From an uncultured Bacteroidales bacterium (GTDB lineage Bacteria; Bacteroidota; Bacteroidia; Bacteroidales; P3), in assembly GCA_905233895.1 (NCBI GenBank), contig CAJOFL010000003.1, forward strand, positions 1 through 38,903: a stretch of 38,903 nt of DNA, written 5' to 3'. The notes below the pieces were generated by a model. The model had not been told where the DNA came from and searched no databases. It saw only the letters and a program-made list of their open reading frames with translations. Made by a program: the position numbers and the translations under genes. Below are positions 1 through 9,657 of the stretch, in pieces (the stretch's first letter is position 1; each line of letters begins with the position of its first letter).

Positions 1-2
1 TT

Positions 3-188
3 TCTGTTTTTTATGGTAATAAACACCAACTCGCTGGTTACGTGAATGTTGAGCTCAAGAAAAATTTTCCGCACAAGACATCCGCCGCCCCTCAGCACCC
101 CACCAAAACGGCCAAAACCACCAGCAAAAAGCTCGTTTTCGGTCCGGCTACGCGCGGCCATCGCAAAAAACCAAATATCTCGCTGTAA
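3..188 (+). other. Possible 3' end of a gene entering from the left edge
   Basis: A reading frame is open from the window edge to a TAA at 186-188 (61 codons). The deduced tail is basic and rich in Lys, Thr and Pro (for example KNFPHKTSAAPQHPTKTAK). I do not recognise a family. A 61-codon open stretch can occur by chance, and there is no coding context on the left, so this may be non-coding. If real, the gene would end about 210 bases before tamB. Confidence 0.25.
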
Positions 189-252
189 ACCAACATGATA
201 CAGCAATAAAACACACCCAATGTGCACTGCCTCAGACCCTTGGACCCACCTT

Positions 253-292
253 CGCCTGACCAACGCCTGATCAACGCCTGACCAACGCCTGC
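253..292 (+). repeat. 11-bp direct repeat array, copy 1
   Basis: Three full units of CGCCTGAYCAA (253-263, 264-274, 275-285) plus a partial unit CGCCTGCC. The 14 bases before the array (239-252, CTTGGACCCACCTT) are identical to those before copy 2 at 10784-10797. The 11-bp period is close to one helical turn, so every unit faces the same side of the DNA. It lies upstream of tamB. Confidence 0.9.
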
Positions 293-365
293 CTTCCCAT
301 AGGGGATAGAATCGGTTCAAAAGCACCATCGTTTGAAAACTTTTTTCAAATAATAATAATAAAAA

Positions 366-380
366 AACGGCAACGCCGTT
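366..380 (-). terminator. Weak terminator-like hairpin, minus direction
   Basis: AACGGC (366-371), loop AAC, GCCGTT (375-380). On the minus strand the stem is followed by a run of seven T, as in an intrinsic terminator. No minus-strand gene ends here, so it could only stop antisense transcripts, or it could be a leader hairpin of tamB, whose ATG is 17 bases further on. Confidence 0.35.
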
Positions 381-396
381 ATTAAATGTTAGTTCG

Positions 397-3300
397 ATGA
401 AGAAGGCTTGGAACATAACATGGCGCGTGGTACTGGCGGCAATGCTGACGGTCTACGTTTGTGTGGCACTGCTAAACTACTCTGTAGTACAGTCGGTTAT
501 CGGCGGCGAGGTAGGACGGCGACTATCGGCGGAATGGGGCGGCGAGGTAAAAATAGGCTCGCTGCACGCCAATCCATTTAACCACCTTATTGCCAACAAC
601 CTACTAATGATAGCACCGGACGGCGACACTATTCTCGACGCCGAAACGCTTCGGGTACACTTCAAGCGATTCCCCTTCCGCAACAACCGGCTGGCCATGA
701 GTCGCGTCTACCTCAAGAACGCCTACTACCATCTGGCAATATATAGCATTGACGACCCCAATGCACCTGATTTCGTGCGCAATAAACCATACGATGGAAG
801 GGAGACAGGACTGAACCTGCAATATATCCTCAACCATTACTACAAGGGGCCTCGCGACTGGAAAGACCTACAGTTCACAGTCGACGTGGACGAGGTGGTA
901 CTTGACCATGTACACTACAAGATGGACCTGCCCGAGAGGCATGAACAGCACTACGACTACGGGGTCTCGATACCGCACATGGAGTTTTACGACATCCGTT
1001 CTAAAATCAGCAAGATACACGTGGTGAACGACGATGTCACCTGCCGCCTTGTGCGCTTCAGTACCGAGGAACGCAGCGGCTTCAAAGTGAACGACATAGC
1101 GGCACAGGTACATGTAAGCGGCAACGACATCACAGTCAAGAACTTCAAGGTCGAGACCGACCGCAGCGTGATAAAGGCCGATGTGGAAATGCTTTACGAC
1201 GGATGGCTCGGGATGGTCGACTACCTGCACGGCGTACGACACCGCATCGACCTGCACGAAGGCACTTCGGTGGCCTTGGCCGACATCGCCTACTGGGCAC
1301 CAGCACTCTGGAACATCGACATGCAGATGATACCTGTGGGCGGAGTGACCGGCACGGTTGACAGCATGCACACCGACAACATGAGCTTGCGTTTCGGAAA
1401 TGCCTCTGAGGTTGCCATCAACGGCGACATTACAGGCCTTTCCGATCCCGCAAACATGGAACTGGACCTCGACAACCTCGCCCTGCGCTTCGAGCAGAGC
1501 GACCTGCGGCAGATATGCGCCATGATGCCGAAATACATCACCCCCGAAATAGAACGGCGTCTCAACGAACTGGAATACATCGATCTCAATGCACAAGCCC
1601 GCGGCGGCTGGCACAAAGAGGCCACCGCCAACGTGAACCTCGTGTGCGGTCTAGGCAACCTGCGCGCCGACGCAACCATGACACCAAAGAGCGGAGGCCG
1701 TCGAGTAGTACTCCACGCCGACAGCGACGGTATGGGCCTCACCCCACTTGGCAGCGACTGGCAGACCCACAGCGGATTCACACTAGATGTCGATGCCGAC
1801 ATGCCCAACAATATCCGTAACCTCCGCGCCATTGAGGCTGAAGCCTCAGCCTACCTAACTGGCAGCGTGGTGAAGGGCAACAATATCGACCCAGTCTATC
1901 TGCATGCCTACATGAACGACGGCAAGTTGGAATTCGCAGCCTCGTGCGACGACTCGCTGCTCTATGCCGACCTGTACGGCACCGCCAAACTGACCGATAG
2001 CGAGCGCGTCTACAGCGCCCATGTGGACCTATACCGCTTTCAGGCCGACACCTTTGGCCTCGTAAAGCCAGCATATGGGCGCATCGCCACCCACCTCGAC
2101 GCAAACTTCAAAGGCAACAGCCTCGACGCTCTGCGCGGAGCCATGACCGCCAGCGGAACCAGTGTAGGGCAGATGAAACTCCATGAACTGACCCTGAGCG
2201 TTACCCCCGACTACGAACAGCACAAGAGTCTGCGCCTCGAGAGCGACGCACTTACCGCCACCGTCGGCGGTCGGTTCGCCTATGCCGACCTGCCCGTCAT
2301 GCTCCAACACTTCTGCTATGAAATCCTGCCAGAAGACCTTGGCCTTGTGGCCGAGCCCGACAGCGCCGCCCTCACCGTCATCGCGGACAACACTATGAAC
2401 TTCCATCTCCGCATTGTCGACAGCACCCTGCTAACCCAAGTCCTCCCAACCCTGAGCTTGGCCAACGGAACCCGAATCGACGGCACCTATAATGGCAACG
2501 ACCTGCTACGTCTGGTGGCGCGCTGCGACGCCGCACGAATAGGCTCGGTGGCAATCAACAACATAGGTCTTTCCAGCCTCAACCAAAACGGCATCTATTA
2601 TGTTGACATCGAGAGTTCGAACATAAAAGTCGGTGAGGGGCTGGAACTGATGAACGACATTACCCTGGAGTTGGCCAGCAACCAGAATCAAGCCGACCTT
2701 CGTATCAATTGGGGCGACCAGACACAATCGTCGCACGGCGACCTGCTCTTGGATCTCAACCAGGGCAACATCAATGTGCTAAAACCCTATTTCTACATAG
2801 ACAACAACCAGTGGCGAATCGACATCGACAGCCTTCACCTCGAGACCCACCCTTGCAGGCAACGGAATTCGACTCGTGAGCGAAGAACAGCGCATCGAAG
2901 GCCGCCTGCGCCTCTTACGGCAGGAGAACGACTGTGTGGAACTCGATTTCTCCAACTTCAACCTCACTCCTGTCTGCAACCTCCTCCTGCAGGAGTCGCC
3001 CATTAGCCTTGGCGGCACCGTCGACGGCCGTTTCTCACTCTACGGACTGGCCGCCACCCCCTATTTCAATGCCAACCTCACTGTCGACAGCTGCATCTTC
3101 AACCGACAGGAACTGGGAAAACTTGCCGTACGCAGCAACTGGAACGCCGAGATGAACACCCTCAACCTTCTTGTACACGGCAACACACTGCGTGCCAGTG
3201 GATGGCTCGGCCTGGGCAACAAAGACCCCGATATTAACTTCAACGTAGGCTTCAACCAATTCGAACTTGCATCCATCGCCCCATTGCTGGCCACCTTCAG

Positions 3301-4828
3301 CAGCCGCTTTGAAGGACAGCTCGAAGGTGAGCTAGACATCGACGGCACCATCTCCCACCCTAACGTCATCGGCGAAGCCTACATCAACAGCGGTGCATTG
3401 AAAATCGACCCCACGGGCGTGACCTATTATTTCAATGACAGCATCGGCTTCACAAACAACATCATCACCCTCAGCCGTTTCAAACTTCTCGACCCTTTGG
3501 GCAACATCGCCACCGTAGACGGAAAGATTGCCCACAACGGACTGGATAACATCAGCATAGACCTCCGACTCTCAACAGACAACTTCATGGTGCTCAACCA
3601 GCGCAGCGGAGAGCAGTTCTACGGCACCATGCTGGTGCAGGCCGACGGACGCGTCAATGGCAATACCGACCTTCTGAACATCAACGTCAATGCCCGCACC
3701 AACCCCGGAAGCACCCTCACCGTGCCCGTCAGTGACCGCCGACAAGTGCAGGCACAGGATTTCATCACATTTGTAGGTAGTTCCGACGCCACGGACGACG
3801 AACAGCACCAGGCAAAAGCCTCAGCCATGAACTTCAACCTCGAAGTCGACCTCGCGATAACTCCCGACGTGATTCTAAATCTGCCCATGGACTTTTCCGA
3901 AGTAAACGTAGGCGTCCGAGGAAGTGGAAACGGCGACCTTCACATGAGCCTTGACAAGCAAATGGAGCCACAGGTGATGGGAAACTACGAAATCACCTCC
4001 GGCACACTGAAGCTCAGCTTCATCTCGCTCCTTGAGAAGACTTTCAGCCTCGAACCAGGCAGTAACCTCAATTTCCAAGGTTCACTTCCCGACGCACGTT
4101 TCGACCTGCAAGCCGTCTATTCACAGCGCGTCAACCTCTCCACACTCACCGGCGGATACTCAGCTATCGACAACACCGAGAAATATATCCAGGTCGAAGA
4201 CATCATAGCCATCAACGGCACAATAAACGAGCCAACCATTTCGTTCGACCTGCGCCTCCCCAACGCCGACGCAAGCGTCGAGGAAGAGGTCTTCGCCTAT
4301 ATCGACCGCAACAGCGAACGCGACATGCTCAACCAGACTGTCTCGCTCCTCCTTCTCGGCCAGTTCTACAACGCCAACGGTACCATGAACGAAAATACAG
4401 ACCTCCTCGGCAGTGGCCTATCAAGCGGCTACTCCATGGTGGCTTCGAAAATGGGAAGCATGGTCAGCGACATGGTCAACATCGTGGATGTCGACTTTAA
4501 ATACAAAGCCGCTACCGAACTTACCAACGAGCAGGTCGACGTCAATATCAGCAAAGACTGGGGCCGCTGGTACCTGGAAAGCACCCTGGGCTACGGTGGC
4601 GACAGCCGCGAACTGGAAGGCAACGCCAACGGGAACGCTGTCATCGACGCACTTCTAGGCTACCGCATCACCCCCCTCATCCACGTCTACGCCTACAACC
4701 GCACCAACAACAACGACTACACTCGAATCGACCTTCCCTACAAACAAGGCGCCGGTCTCAAGCTGACCAAGGACTTCGACCGCTGGAGCGACCTTTTCAT
4801 ACGCAAGAAAAAGAACAAGAACCTTTAA
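397..4828 (+). pseudogene. tamB: TamB translocation and assembly module protein, interrupted by one frameshift
   Basis: TamB is a large periplasm-spanning protein, anchored in the inner membrane, that works with TamA/TamL in outer-membrane assembly and lipid transport. The N-terminus has one membrane segment (about residues 7-28), followed by long repetitive beta-rich sequence. The C-terminal part has the conserved DUF490 region (about the last 450 residues, with FDLRLPNAD and SLLLLGQFY). The gene is in two frames: 397 to about 2850, continuing in the next frame to 4828. After LHLE the first frame turns to Arg/Pro-rich nonsense and stops at 3006. The second frame is sensible from about TLAGNGIRLVSEEQ. 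Removing one C from the CCC run at 2846-2848 or 2850-2852 would restore an intact protein of about 1,476 residues, a normal length for Bacteroidota. It is therefore either a sequencing or assembly error or a recent mutation. The downstream glycosidase starts 2 bases after its stop. Confidence 0.9.
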
Positions 4829-4830
4829 TC

Positions 4831-5700
4831 ATGAAAAAAAAACTACTCCCTGCCCTCTTCACCTTTCTCTGCATCGCCTGCCAGGCGCAGGTGGACTATA
4901 GTGTCGACTCAATTCGTGTAGTCAACGCGGAATGGAGTGTTGACACCCTTGAAGGATTCTACCTCAAGCGCTACCATTTCGGCGATGGAACCCTCTTCTG
5001 CTCTGCTCAGCACCTGAGCGTCATCGAAATTCCCGCCCGCTCCCACCGACGACTGGCATTCGTCCACGATACTATACTCACCGAAGTATCAACACTCGCT
5101 GCGCGCTGCAACGCCTATGCCGCCGTCAACGGCTCGTTCTTCGACATGGACCTAGGAAACCCTGTCTGCTACCTGCGCATCGATGGCACCCCACTAGGCG
5201 AGAACACACCTGGAAAGACCGATTCAGTGAACCGAAAATACTACCAGTACGCCAGCATAGCTCTCCGCAACGGTCGTGCGTCCTTGGTCGTACCAGACAG
5301 CAACCGCCACTGGGAAGAACGCCTGCGCGACAGTAACATCATGACCTCCGGCCCGATGCTCCTGAATGGTGGAAACGAAGTGGAACAGCGCGACGACCGC
5401 ACCTTCGTCACCAATCGCCACAACCGCACCGCACTAGGCATCAAACCCGACGGAACCACCCTACTGGTGGTGGCCGACGGCCGATTCAAGCATAAAGCCG
5501 ATGGACTATCCCTGCCAGAACTTCAACGCATCATGCGCTGGCTGGGATGTTCCGAAGCCATCAACCTTGACGGCGGCGGAAGCACTACAATGTACGTCCA
5601 CGACCGTCCACACGACGGCGTGGTTAACTATCCGTCGGACAACGGCAACTATGACCACGAAGGCCAACGGCCCGTGTCCAACGCAATTATCGTCCTATAA
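4831..5700 (+). CDS. Phosphodiester glycosidase family protein (NAGPA-like), exported
   Basis: Member of the DUF2233/NAGPA family, named after the human lysosomal enzyme that uncovers mannose 6-phosphate by removing GlcNAc. Bacterial members are hydrolases acting on sugar phosphodiesters. Visible signs are an N-terminal signal peptide (about residues 1-20, ending CQAQ; the IAC triplet could also serve as a lipobox), the core motif AAVNGSFFDM (about residues 95-105) and the glycine-rich AINLDGGGSTTMYV near residue 245, which is the family signature. At 289 residues it is about the normal size for a single-domain member. It starts 2 bases after the tamB stop, so the two are probably co-transcribed. 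It ends 3 bases from the convergent lipoprotein gene, with no evident hairpin between them. The natural substrate cannot be read from the sequence. Confidence 0.85.
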   Translation: MKKKLLPALFTFLCIACQAQVDYSVDSIRVVNAEWSVDTLEGFYLKRYHFGDGTLFCSAQHLSVIEIPARSHRRLAFVHDTILTEVSTLAARCNAYAAVNGSFFDMDLGNPVCYLRIDGTPLGENTPGKTDSVNRKYYQYASIALRNGRASLVVPDSNRHWEERLRDSNIMTSGPMLLNGGNEVEQRDDRTFVTNRHNRTALGIKPDGTTLLVVADGRFKHKADGLSLPELQRIMRWLGCSEAINLDGGGSTTMYVHDRPHDGVVNYPSDNGNYDHEGQRPVSNAIIVL

Positions 5701-5703
5701 AGG

Positions 5704-5934
5704 CTACTTATAAGCGATTTCGCTCGGATCGAACGTGCCTCGCTCGTTTTGCTCGATACATCCACGGCTGGAATTACCCAGCGCACTGCACGGAGTGTCG
5801 GTGTTGGTATACACCTCCTCCTCAAGAACTCCCTGCGAAGTGGAGGTATAGCAATAACAAAGCTTCGAATCGCACGAGGCGAACACAAGGGCAACAAATG
5901 CCACTATTGGTAAAAGAAACTTCTTTTTGTTCAT
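5704..5934 (-). CDS. Small lipoprotein of unknown function
   Basis: 76 residues. A signal peptide with lipobox (VALVFASC, Cys at about residue 20) predicts a lipid-anchored protein. The mature part has four further Cys (two in LCYCY, then TPCSAL and RGCIE) and no recognised domain. The start is fixed by the ATG at 5932-5934, only 2 bases after the GH92 stop, so it is the last gene of the ROK-GH92 operon. The extra cysteines could form disulfides in the periplasm. I do not recognise a family. Confidence 0.75.
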   Translation of the reverse strand: MNKKKFLLPIVAFVALVFASCDSKLCYCYTSTSQGVLEEEVYTNTDTPCSALGNSSRGCIEQNERGTFDPSEIAYK

Positions 5935-5936
5935 AT

Positions 5937-8582
5937 CTATAATATTACTATTTCGTCAGCAAATATCCACGCCTGCTCACCGGCGCTGATGTGCCAGTCG
6001 GGCAGCTTGCCGAAATTCTCGACGGTGAGCTTGAAGTATTTGGCTCGGACTTTCTTAACCACCGCGAAGAGTTGCGTGGTGCTCTCCCCTTGCCGCTGCT
6101 GGGCGCTTTCACTTCCGGGAGCATCTTCCGATTCCGGTACCGTACCGTAGAGTTGCCAGTTCTCGCCGTCGGTGCTGTACTCTATCTTCACGCTCTTTGG
6201 ATAGAAAATCCAACTTCGCATATTCTCAAGGCAGTTCACACCCACCATCTTCACATTCTGTTCCTTGTCCAACTCAACAATAGCCACCATATCCTGCTGC
6301 CAGCCCTGCCAGCCACCGATGCGGTAGTTGGTACTGCCATATATGTTGTCCACCATACCCTCGGGGCCGTTCTCAGTGTACTGCGGAGCTGGTTGTGTTA
6401 GATATGTGACATGCTTGTCGGTCTGCACCTTCACCTCCGTATGGCGTACCGTCTGCGAACGCAACAAACCCTCCCACTGTGCCGAGGTGTCAGTTACCTT
6501 GTCACGAGTGCTTTGCATCCGCCAATCGGCAAATACGGGACAGGGAGTTATGCGCAAAGAATCGGGGAGTGCAAAACAACAATGTATCCCGTCGCGAACA
6601 GCAGATCTCCACTGCTTATTTTTCACTTCAAAAATAGGCTTGGTATTTTCCCATACACCTTTGCCAGGGCACACCTCGTACATGCCGAGGGAGGCGAGCA
6701 CATACCAGGCACTCATCTGGCCGCAATCCTCATTGCCGCAAAGACCGTCGGGCTTACTGGTGTAAAGTTCGTTGAGTATCTTGTGGACATACTTCTCCGT
6801 CTTTTCAGGCTGACCCAAAATAGAGTAGAGCCACGCAGCGTGGTGCGACGGCTCGTTGCCATGGGCGTACATGCCGATAAGGCCAGTAACGTCGGCCTGG
6901 TCGCGGCCGCTCATGGCGTTGTGGCCTTCAAAGAGACTGTCGAGAAAGGTTATAGCCTTATCCTTGCCGCCAATGTGCTCGACCCATGCGTAGACGTCGT
7001 GCGGCACATAGGTGCTGTACTGCCAACTATTAGCCTCAGTGAAGTGGTTGTTCACCTCGGTGGGGTCGAAGGGAGTTACCCAGCCGCCGTTGCGCTTGGC
7101 GTGGGCGAAACCGTTGCTGTCGATGACATTCTGCCAACTCTGGCTACGGATCCAATAGGTGCGAGCTGTAGCAGTGTCGCCTGCAATCTCAGCCATCTGA
7201 GCGATGCACCAGTCATCATAGGAATATTCGAGGGTCTTGCTGACGCTCTCGTTGTCAAGCTCGGACGAGAGATAGCCCTGTACAGCGTAGGCGCGGTGGG
7301 CCTCAGTGCGGTTGCTGGTGGTCACCATGGCGTCCAGCAACTGCTTGGGTGTGTATCCAGCCAGAGTGCCATCGGGTTCAGCAAGATGGATATATGCCTC
7401 GAGCATCATCGGCACTGCATGGTATCCAATCATGCAGTGAGTCTCATAACTGGCCAGTTCCCACATAGGCAACTCGCCACCCTGCTCGTAATTCTTCATA
7501 GCGGTATAGACAAAGTCGACAGTGCGTTCCGGCTCAATCTGTGTCAGCAACGGATGCAAGGCCCGGTAAGTATCCCACAGAGAGAAGACGGTATACACCT
7601 CACGACCCTCGTCTACAACATGTATTTGGTTGTCGGTACCGCGATAGCGGCCATCCTCGTCGCTCCATAGGTAGGGCGAGGTCATGCAATGGTAGAGAGC
7701 AGTATAGAAGCAGCGTTTCTGCTCCTTGCTGCCGCCGTCCACTTTCAACTTACCGAGGGCTTGATCCCAAGTAAGGAAAGCTGCTTTATGGGCACTTTCG
7801 AATTCATTGTGACGGGCGGTGATGAGGTTGCCGATAGCACCGTTGATGTCAACACCGCTGATGGCCACCTGCAACTCGAGCCGTTTGGTGCCATCAGGCA
7901 GGTAGACAACAGCGGCAGTGGAGTCAGCATTGAAGTGGATATCGCTCAGGTCGGCATCGCCACGTATGGCAAAATGCAGATGCTGGTCAGGGTTCCAGGC
8001 ACTACTTTCACGCCAGCCCACAATCATACCGTCCTTCATCATAATCTTGCCGCTAAGGAGCACATCACGGTGACGCAGGTCAATGACGAAGCCGTTGGCA
8101 TGGTCGCCGATATATGTGTATGCATGATAGGCTACACGACGGTCGGCGGTAAGTTCGACAATGGTATTCGTACGATCGAGCAGCACCTTATAGTAGCCCG
8201 CACGTGCAGTCTCGTTTTTATGGCGGAAATGGCTCTTGTAGGAATCACGCAAAGGATCTGCGTCCATCTGCAACTGTCCGCATACTGGCATCAACAGCAC
8301 ATCGCCGTAGTCCTCACAGCCAGTGCCACTGAGGTGAGTATGGCTGAAGCCGAAGATGGTGTCATCGCTGTAGTGGTAGGCGCTGCAGCCGTCCCACCCT
8401 TCCAACCGTGTGTCGGGCGATGGCTGGATTTGGCCGAACGGCACTATTGGCCCGGGGAAAGTGTGACCATGCCCATCGGTACCAACCAGCGGGTTGACAT
8501 AATAGGTCAGGGGCTTTTCGCCGCAAGAGGCAAAAAGGAAAGTAAAAAGTATAAAGTAAAAAGTAAAACGGCAGAATTTCAT
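5937..8582 (-). CDS. GH92 family alpha-mannosidase, lipoprotein, with C-terminal discoidin-like domain
   Basis: GH92 enzymes are calcium-dependent exo-alpha-mannosidases, most often alpha-1,2, that trim N-glycans or fungal mannans. The start (PLVGTDGHGHTFPG, then SHTHLSGTGCEDYGD) and the acid-residue region near residue 615 (CGNEDCGQMSAWYV) are classic GH92. A lipobox (FLFASC, about residue 20) predicts a surface or periplasmic lipoprotein. About residues 745-881 look like an added F5/8-type carbohydrate-binding domain (KIEYSTDGENWQLYGT), making it longer (881 residues) than the usual 740-760. It lies between the ROK kinase gene and the small lipoprotein gene in one operon, which suggests release and phosphorylation of mannose or a related sugar. 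The hydrophobic core of the signal peptide is encoded by an AT-rich repeat that forms an inverted pair with the region before its ATG. Confidence 0.93.
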   Translation of the reverse strand: MKFCRFTFYFILFTFLFASCGEKPLTYYVNPLVGTDGHGHTFPGPIVPFGQIQPSPDTRLEGWDGCSAYHYSDDTIFGFSHTHLSGTGCEDYGDVLLMPVCGQLQMDADPLRDSYKSHFRHKNETARAGYYKVLLDRTNTIVELTADRRVAYHAYTYIGDHANGFVIDLRHRDVLLSGKIMMKDGMIVGWRESSAWNPDQHLHFAIRGDADLSDIHFNADSTAAVVYLPDGTKRLELQVAISGVDINGAIGNLITARHNEFESAHKAAFLTWDQALGKLKVDGGSKEQKRCFYTALYHCMTSPYLWSDEDGRYRGTDNQIHVVDEGREVYTVFSLWDTYRALHPLLTQIEPERTVDFVYTAMKNYEQGGELPMWELASYETHCMIGYHAVPMMLEAYIHLAEPDGTLAGYTPKQLLDAMVTTSNRTEAHRAYAVQGYLSSELDNESVSKTLEYSYDDWCIAQMAEIAGDTATARTYWIRSQSWQNVIDSNGFAHAKRNGGWVTPFDPTEVNNHFTEANSWQYSTYVPHDVYAWVEHIGGKDKAITFLDSLFEGHNAMSGRDQADVTGLIGMYAHGNEPSHHAAWLYSILGQPEKTEKYVHKILNELYTSKPDGLCGNEDCGQMSAWYVLASLGMYEVCPGKGVWENTKPIFEVKNKQWRSAVRDGIHCCFALPDSLRITPCPVFADWRMQSTRDKVTDTSAQWEGLLRSQTVRHTEVKVQTDKHVTYLTQPAPQYTENGPEGMVDNIYGSTNYRIGGWQGWQQDMVAIVELDKEQNVKMVGVNCLENMRSWIFYPKSVKIEYSTDGENWQLYGTVPESEDAPGSESAQQRQGESTTQLFAVVKKVRAKYFKLTVENFGKLPDWHISAGEQAWIFADEIVIL

Positions 8583-8621
8583 GGAAACAACTTTTTAGTT
8601 TTTACCTTTTAGTTTTTCATT
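8539..8621 (-). repeat. Imperfect inverted repeat around the GH92 start codon
   Basis: Arm 1 (about 8539-8569) is built from AAGTAAAA-type units and, on the minus strand, encodes the hydrophobic core of the GH92 signal peptide. Arm 2 (about 8590-8621) covers the ROK stop codon and the GH92 ribosome-binding region. By eye about 20 of 24 central positions can pair. The GH92 ATG (8580-8582) lies in the loop of about 20 bases. A 16-base piece of the repeat, AAGTAAAAAGTAAAAC, recurs at 32637-32652. Confidence 0.7.
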
Positions 8622-9544
8622 TTCAGAAGGGCGGCGGCACCAAGGATGGCCACCTCGTTGGCACGGAGTTCGCTCATACGGATCTGACATGTACCGCTGA
8701 AGATATTGAGCAGGTATTTCTCGAAAGCGGCGCGCAACGGACGCAGCAACGGCTCGCCCACCTGGGCGGGGCCACCCATAAGGAAGATGGCCTCAGGGGC
8801 CGAGAAGGTGACAGCATTGGCCATAGCCAGGCCCAACTGATCGCCAACAGTTTCCCATGTCTTGAGGGCTACAGGGTCTCCCTGGTGGGCCAACTCGCCA
8901 ATCATCTTGCTGGTAATATCAGGAGTAACAGGAACACCTTTCAACTCGCAGTAGGTCTGCACTATACCTCGAGCCGAAGTATAGGTCTCAAGACAACCTT
9001 CGCGACCGCAAGAACATTTCCGTCCATGCTGGTAGAGGATGGCATGCCCAAGCTCGCCGGCGGCACCGGTGGAACCATGAACCAGGCGACCATCGACCAC
9101 GATACCACTACCGACGCCGGTTCCCAAAGTAAACATTATGAAGTGCTTCATGCCACGGGCACCACCATAGACGTATTCACCATAGGCAGCAGCGTTAGCG
9201 TCGTTGCTGAGCACCACCGGCACAGGCAGGTACTTGTGTATCTCCTTTTCAAAATTCAGATTGCCCTTAATGGTGAGGTTGGGGGCATTGTCGACGCAAC
9301 CGGTGTAGAAATTGCCATTCGGCGCACCGATACCGATACCCTCAAGTTGTATGGGCTCGCCGTCCAACTTCGACTGCTCATCAACCATCGCCTTTATCTC
9401 GCGCATCATGTCGCGTACATAGGGTTCCAGTTCCATATAGGCGTTGGTAGGGATATTGCGCCGCTGGATGATGTTACCGTTTTCCGAAACGAGGCCCATG
9501 TCGGTATTCGTACCGCCCATGTCCACTCCGATTGAATACTTCAT
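8609..9544 (-). CDS. ROK family sugar kinase
   Basis: ROK proteins are cytoplasmic sugar kinases (glucose, mannose, fructose, N-acetylmannosamine) or repressors. This one is a kinase: it has no N-terminal helix-turn-helix, it starts directly with the phosphate-binding loop (GVDMGGTNTDMG, residues 6-17), and it has the catalytic Asp in NDANAAAYGEY. It also has the ROK zinc signature CSCGREGCLE, preceded by GELGH. At 311 residues it is normal length. It is the first gene of an operon with GH92 (26 bases apart), so mannose or a mannose derivative is a plausible substrate, but specificity cannot be read from the motifs. A clear promoter lies 30-60 bases upstream. Confidence 0.92.
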   Translation of the reverse strand: MKYSIGVDMGGTNTDMGLVSENGNIIQRRNIPTNAYMELEPYVRDMMREIKAMVDEQSKLDGEPIQLEGIGIGAPNGNFYTGCVDNAPNLTIKGNLNFEKEIHKYLPVPVVLSNDANAAAYGEYVYGGARGMKHFIMFTLGTGVGSGIVVDGRLVHGSTGAAGELGHAILYQHGRKCSCGREGCLETYTSARGIVQTYCELKGVPVTPDITSKMIGELAHQGDPVALKTWETVGDQLGLAMANAVTFSAPEAIFLMGGPAQVGEPLLRPLRAAFEKYLLNIFSGTCQIRMSELRANEVAILGAAALLKMKN

Positions 9545-9572
9545 ATTATTGTTTTTTAGTCATTTTGAAGTG

Positions 9573-9603
9573 CAAAAATACATACTTTTTCCGACATGGC
9601 AAA
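9573..9603 (-). promoter_or_regulatory. Promoter of the ROK-GH92-lipoprotein operon
   Basis: On the minus strand TTTG (9603-9600), a 19-base spacer, then TATTTTTG (9580-9573). This matches the Bacteroidota -33/-7 consensus exactly. The kinase ATG is about 28 bases beyond the -7 element. Confidence 0.78.
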
Positions 9604-9604
9604 A

Positions 9605-9638
9605 TAAAAAAACAGGGCATCCTCTGTGGATGCCCTGT
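9605..9638 (-). terminator. Intrinsic terminator after the TM2 gene
   Basis: An 11-bp perfect stem (ACAGGGCATCC at 9612-9622, GGATGCCCTGT at 9628-9638) with a 5-base loop. On the minus strand it is followed by seven T. It lies 20 bases after the TM2 gene stop and just upstream of the ROK promoter, separating the two operons. Confidence 0.92.
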
Positions 9639-9657
9639 ATGTTTGAGTGTTAGGCCG

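Larger units (their letters stand above)
189..396. other. Intergenic region upstream of tamB
   Basis: About 208 bases without a convincing gene. It holds an 11-bp repeat array (253-292), a TTTG at 332-335 that could be a -33 element but has no matching TAnnTTTG 19 bases on, and a short hairpin at 366-380. The minus-strand frame covering 92-274 runs through the repeat array and shows no protein features. Confidence 0.6.

Noticed and set aside
92..274. A 60-residue minus-strand frame near the left edge
   Set aside because: It runs through the 11-bp repeat array and has no recognisable protein features.
868..1614. A 248-residue open frame on the minus strand
   Set aside because: Antisense to tamB; high His and Val content is typical of a shadow frame.
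2840..2880. Programmed ribosomal frameshifting in tamB
   Set aside because: No slippery heptamer or strong downstream structure is seen; a one-base indel in a C run is simpler.
6411..7670. A 419-residue open frame on the plus strand, with others up to 8612
   Set aside because: Antisense to GH92, which carries the recognised motifs.
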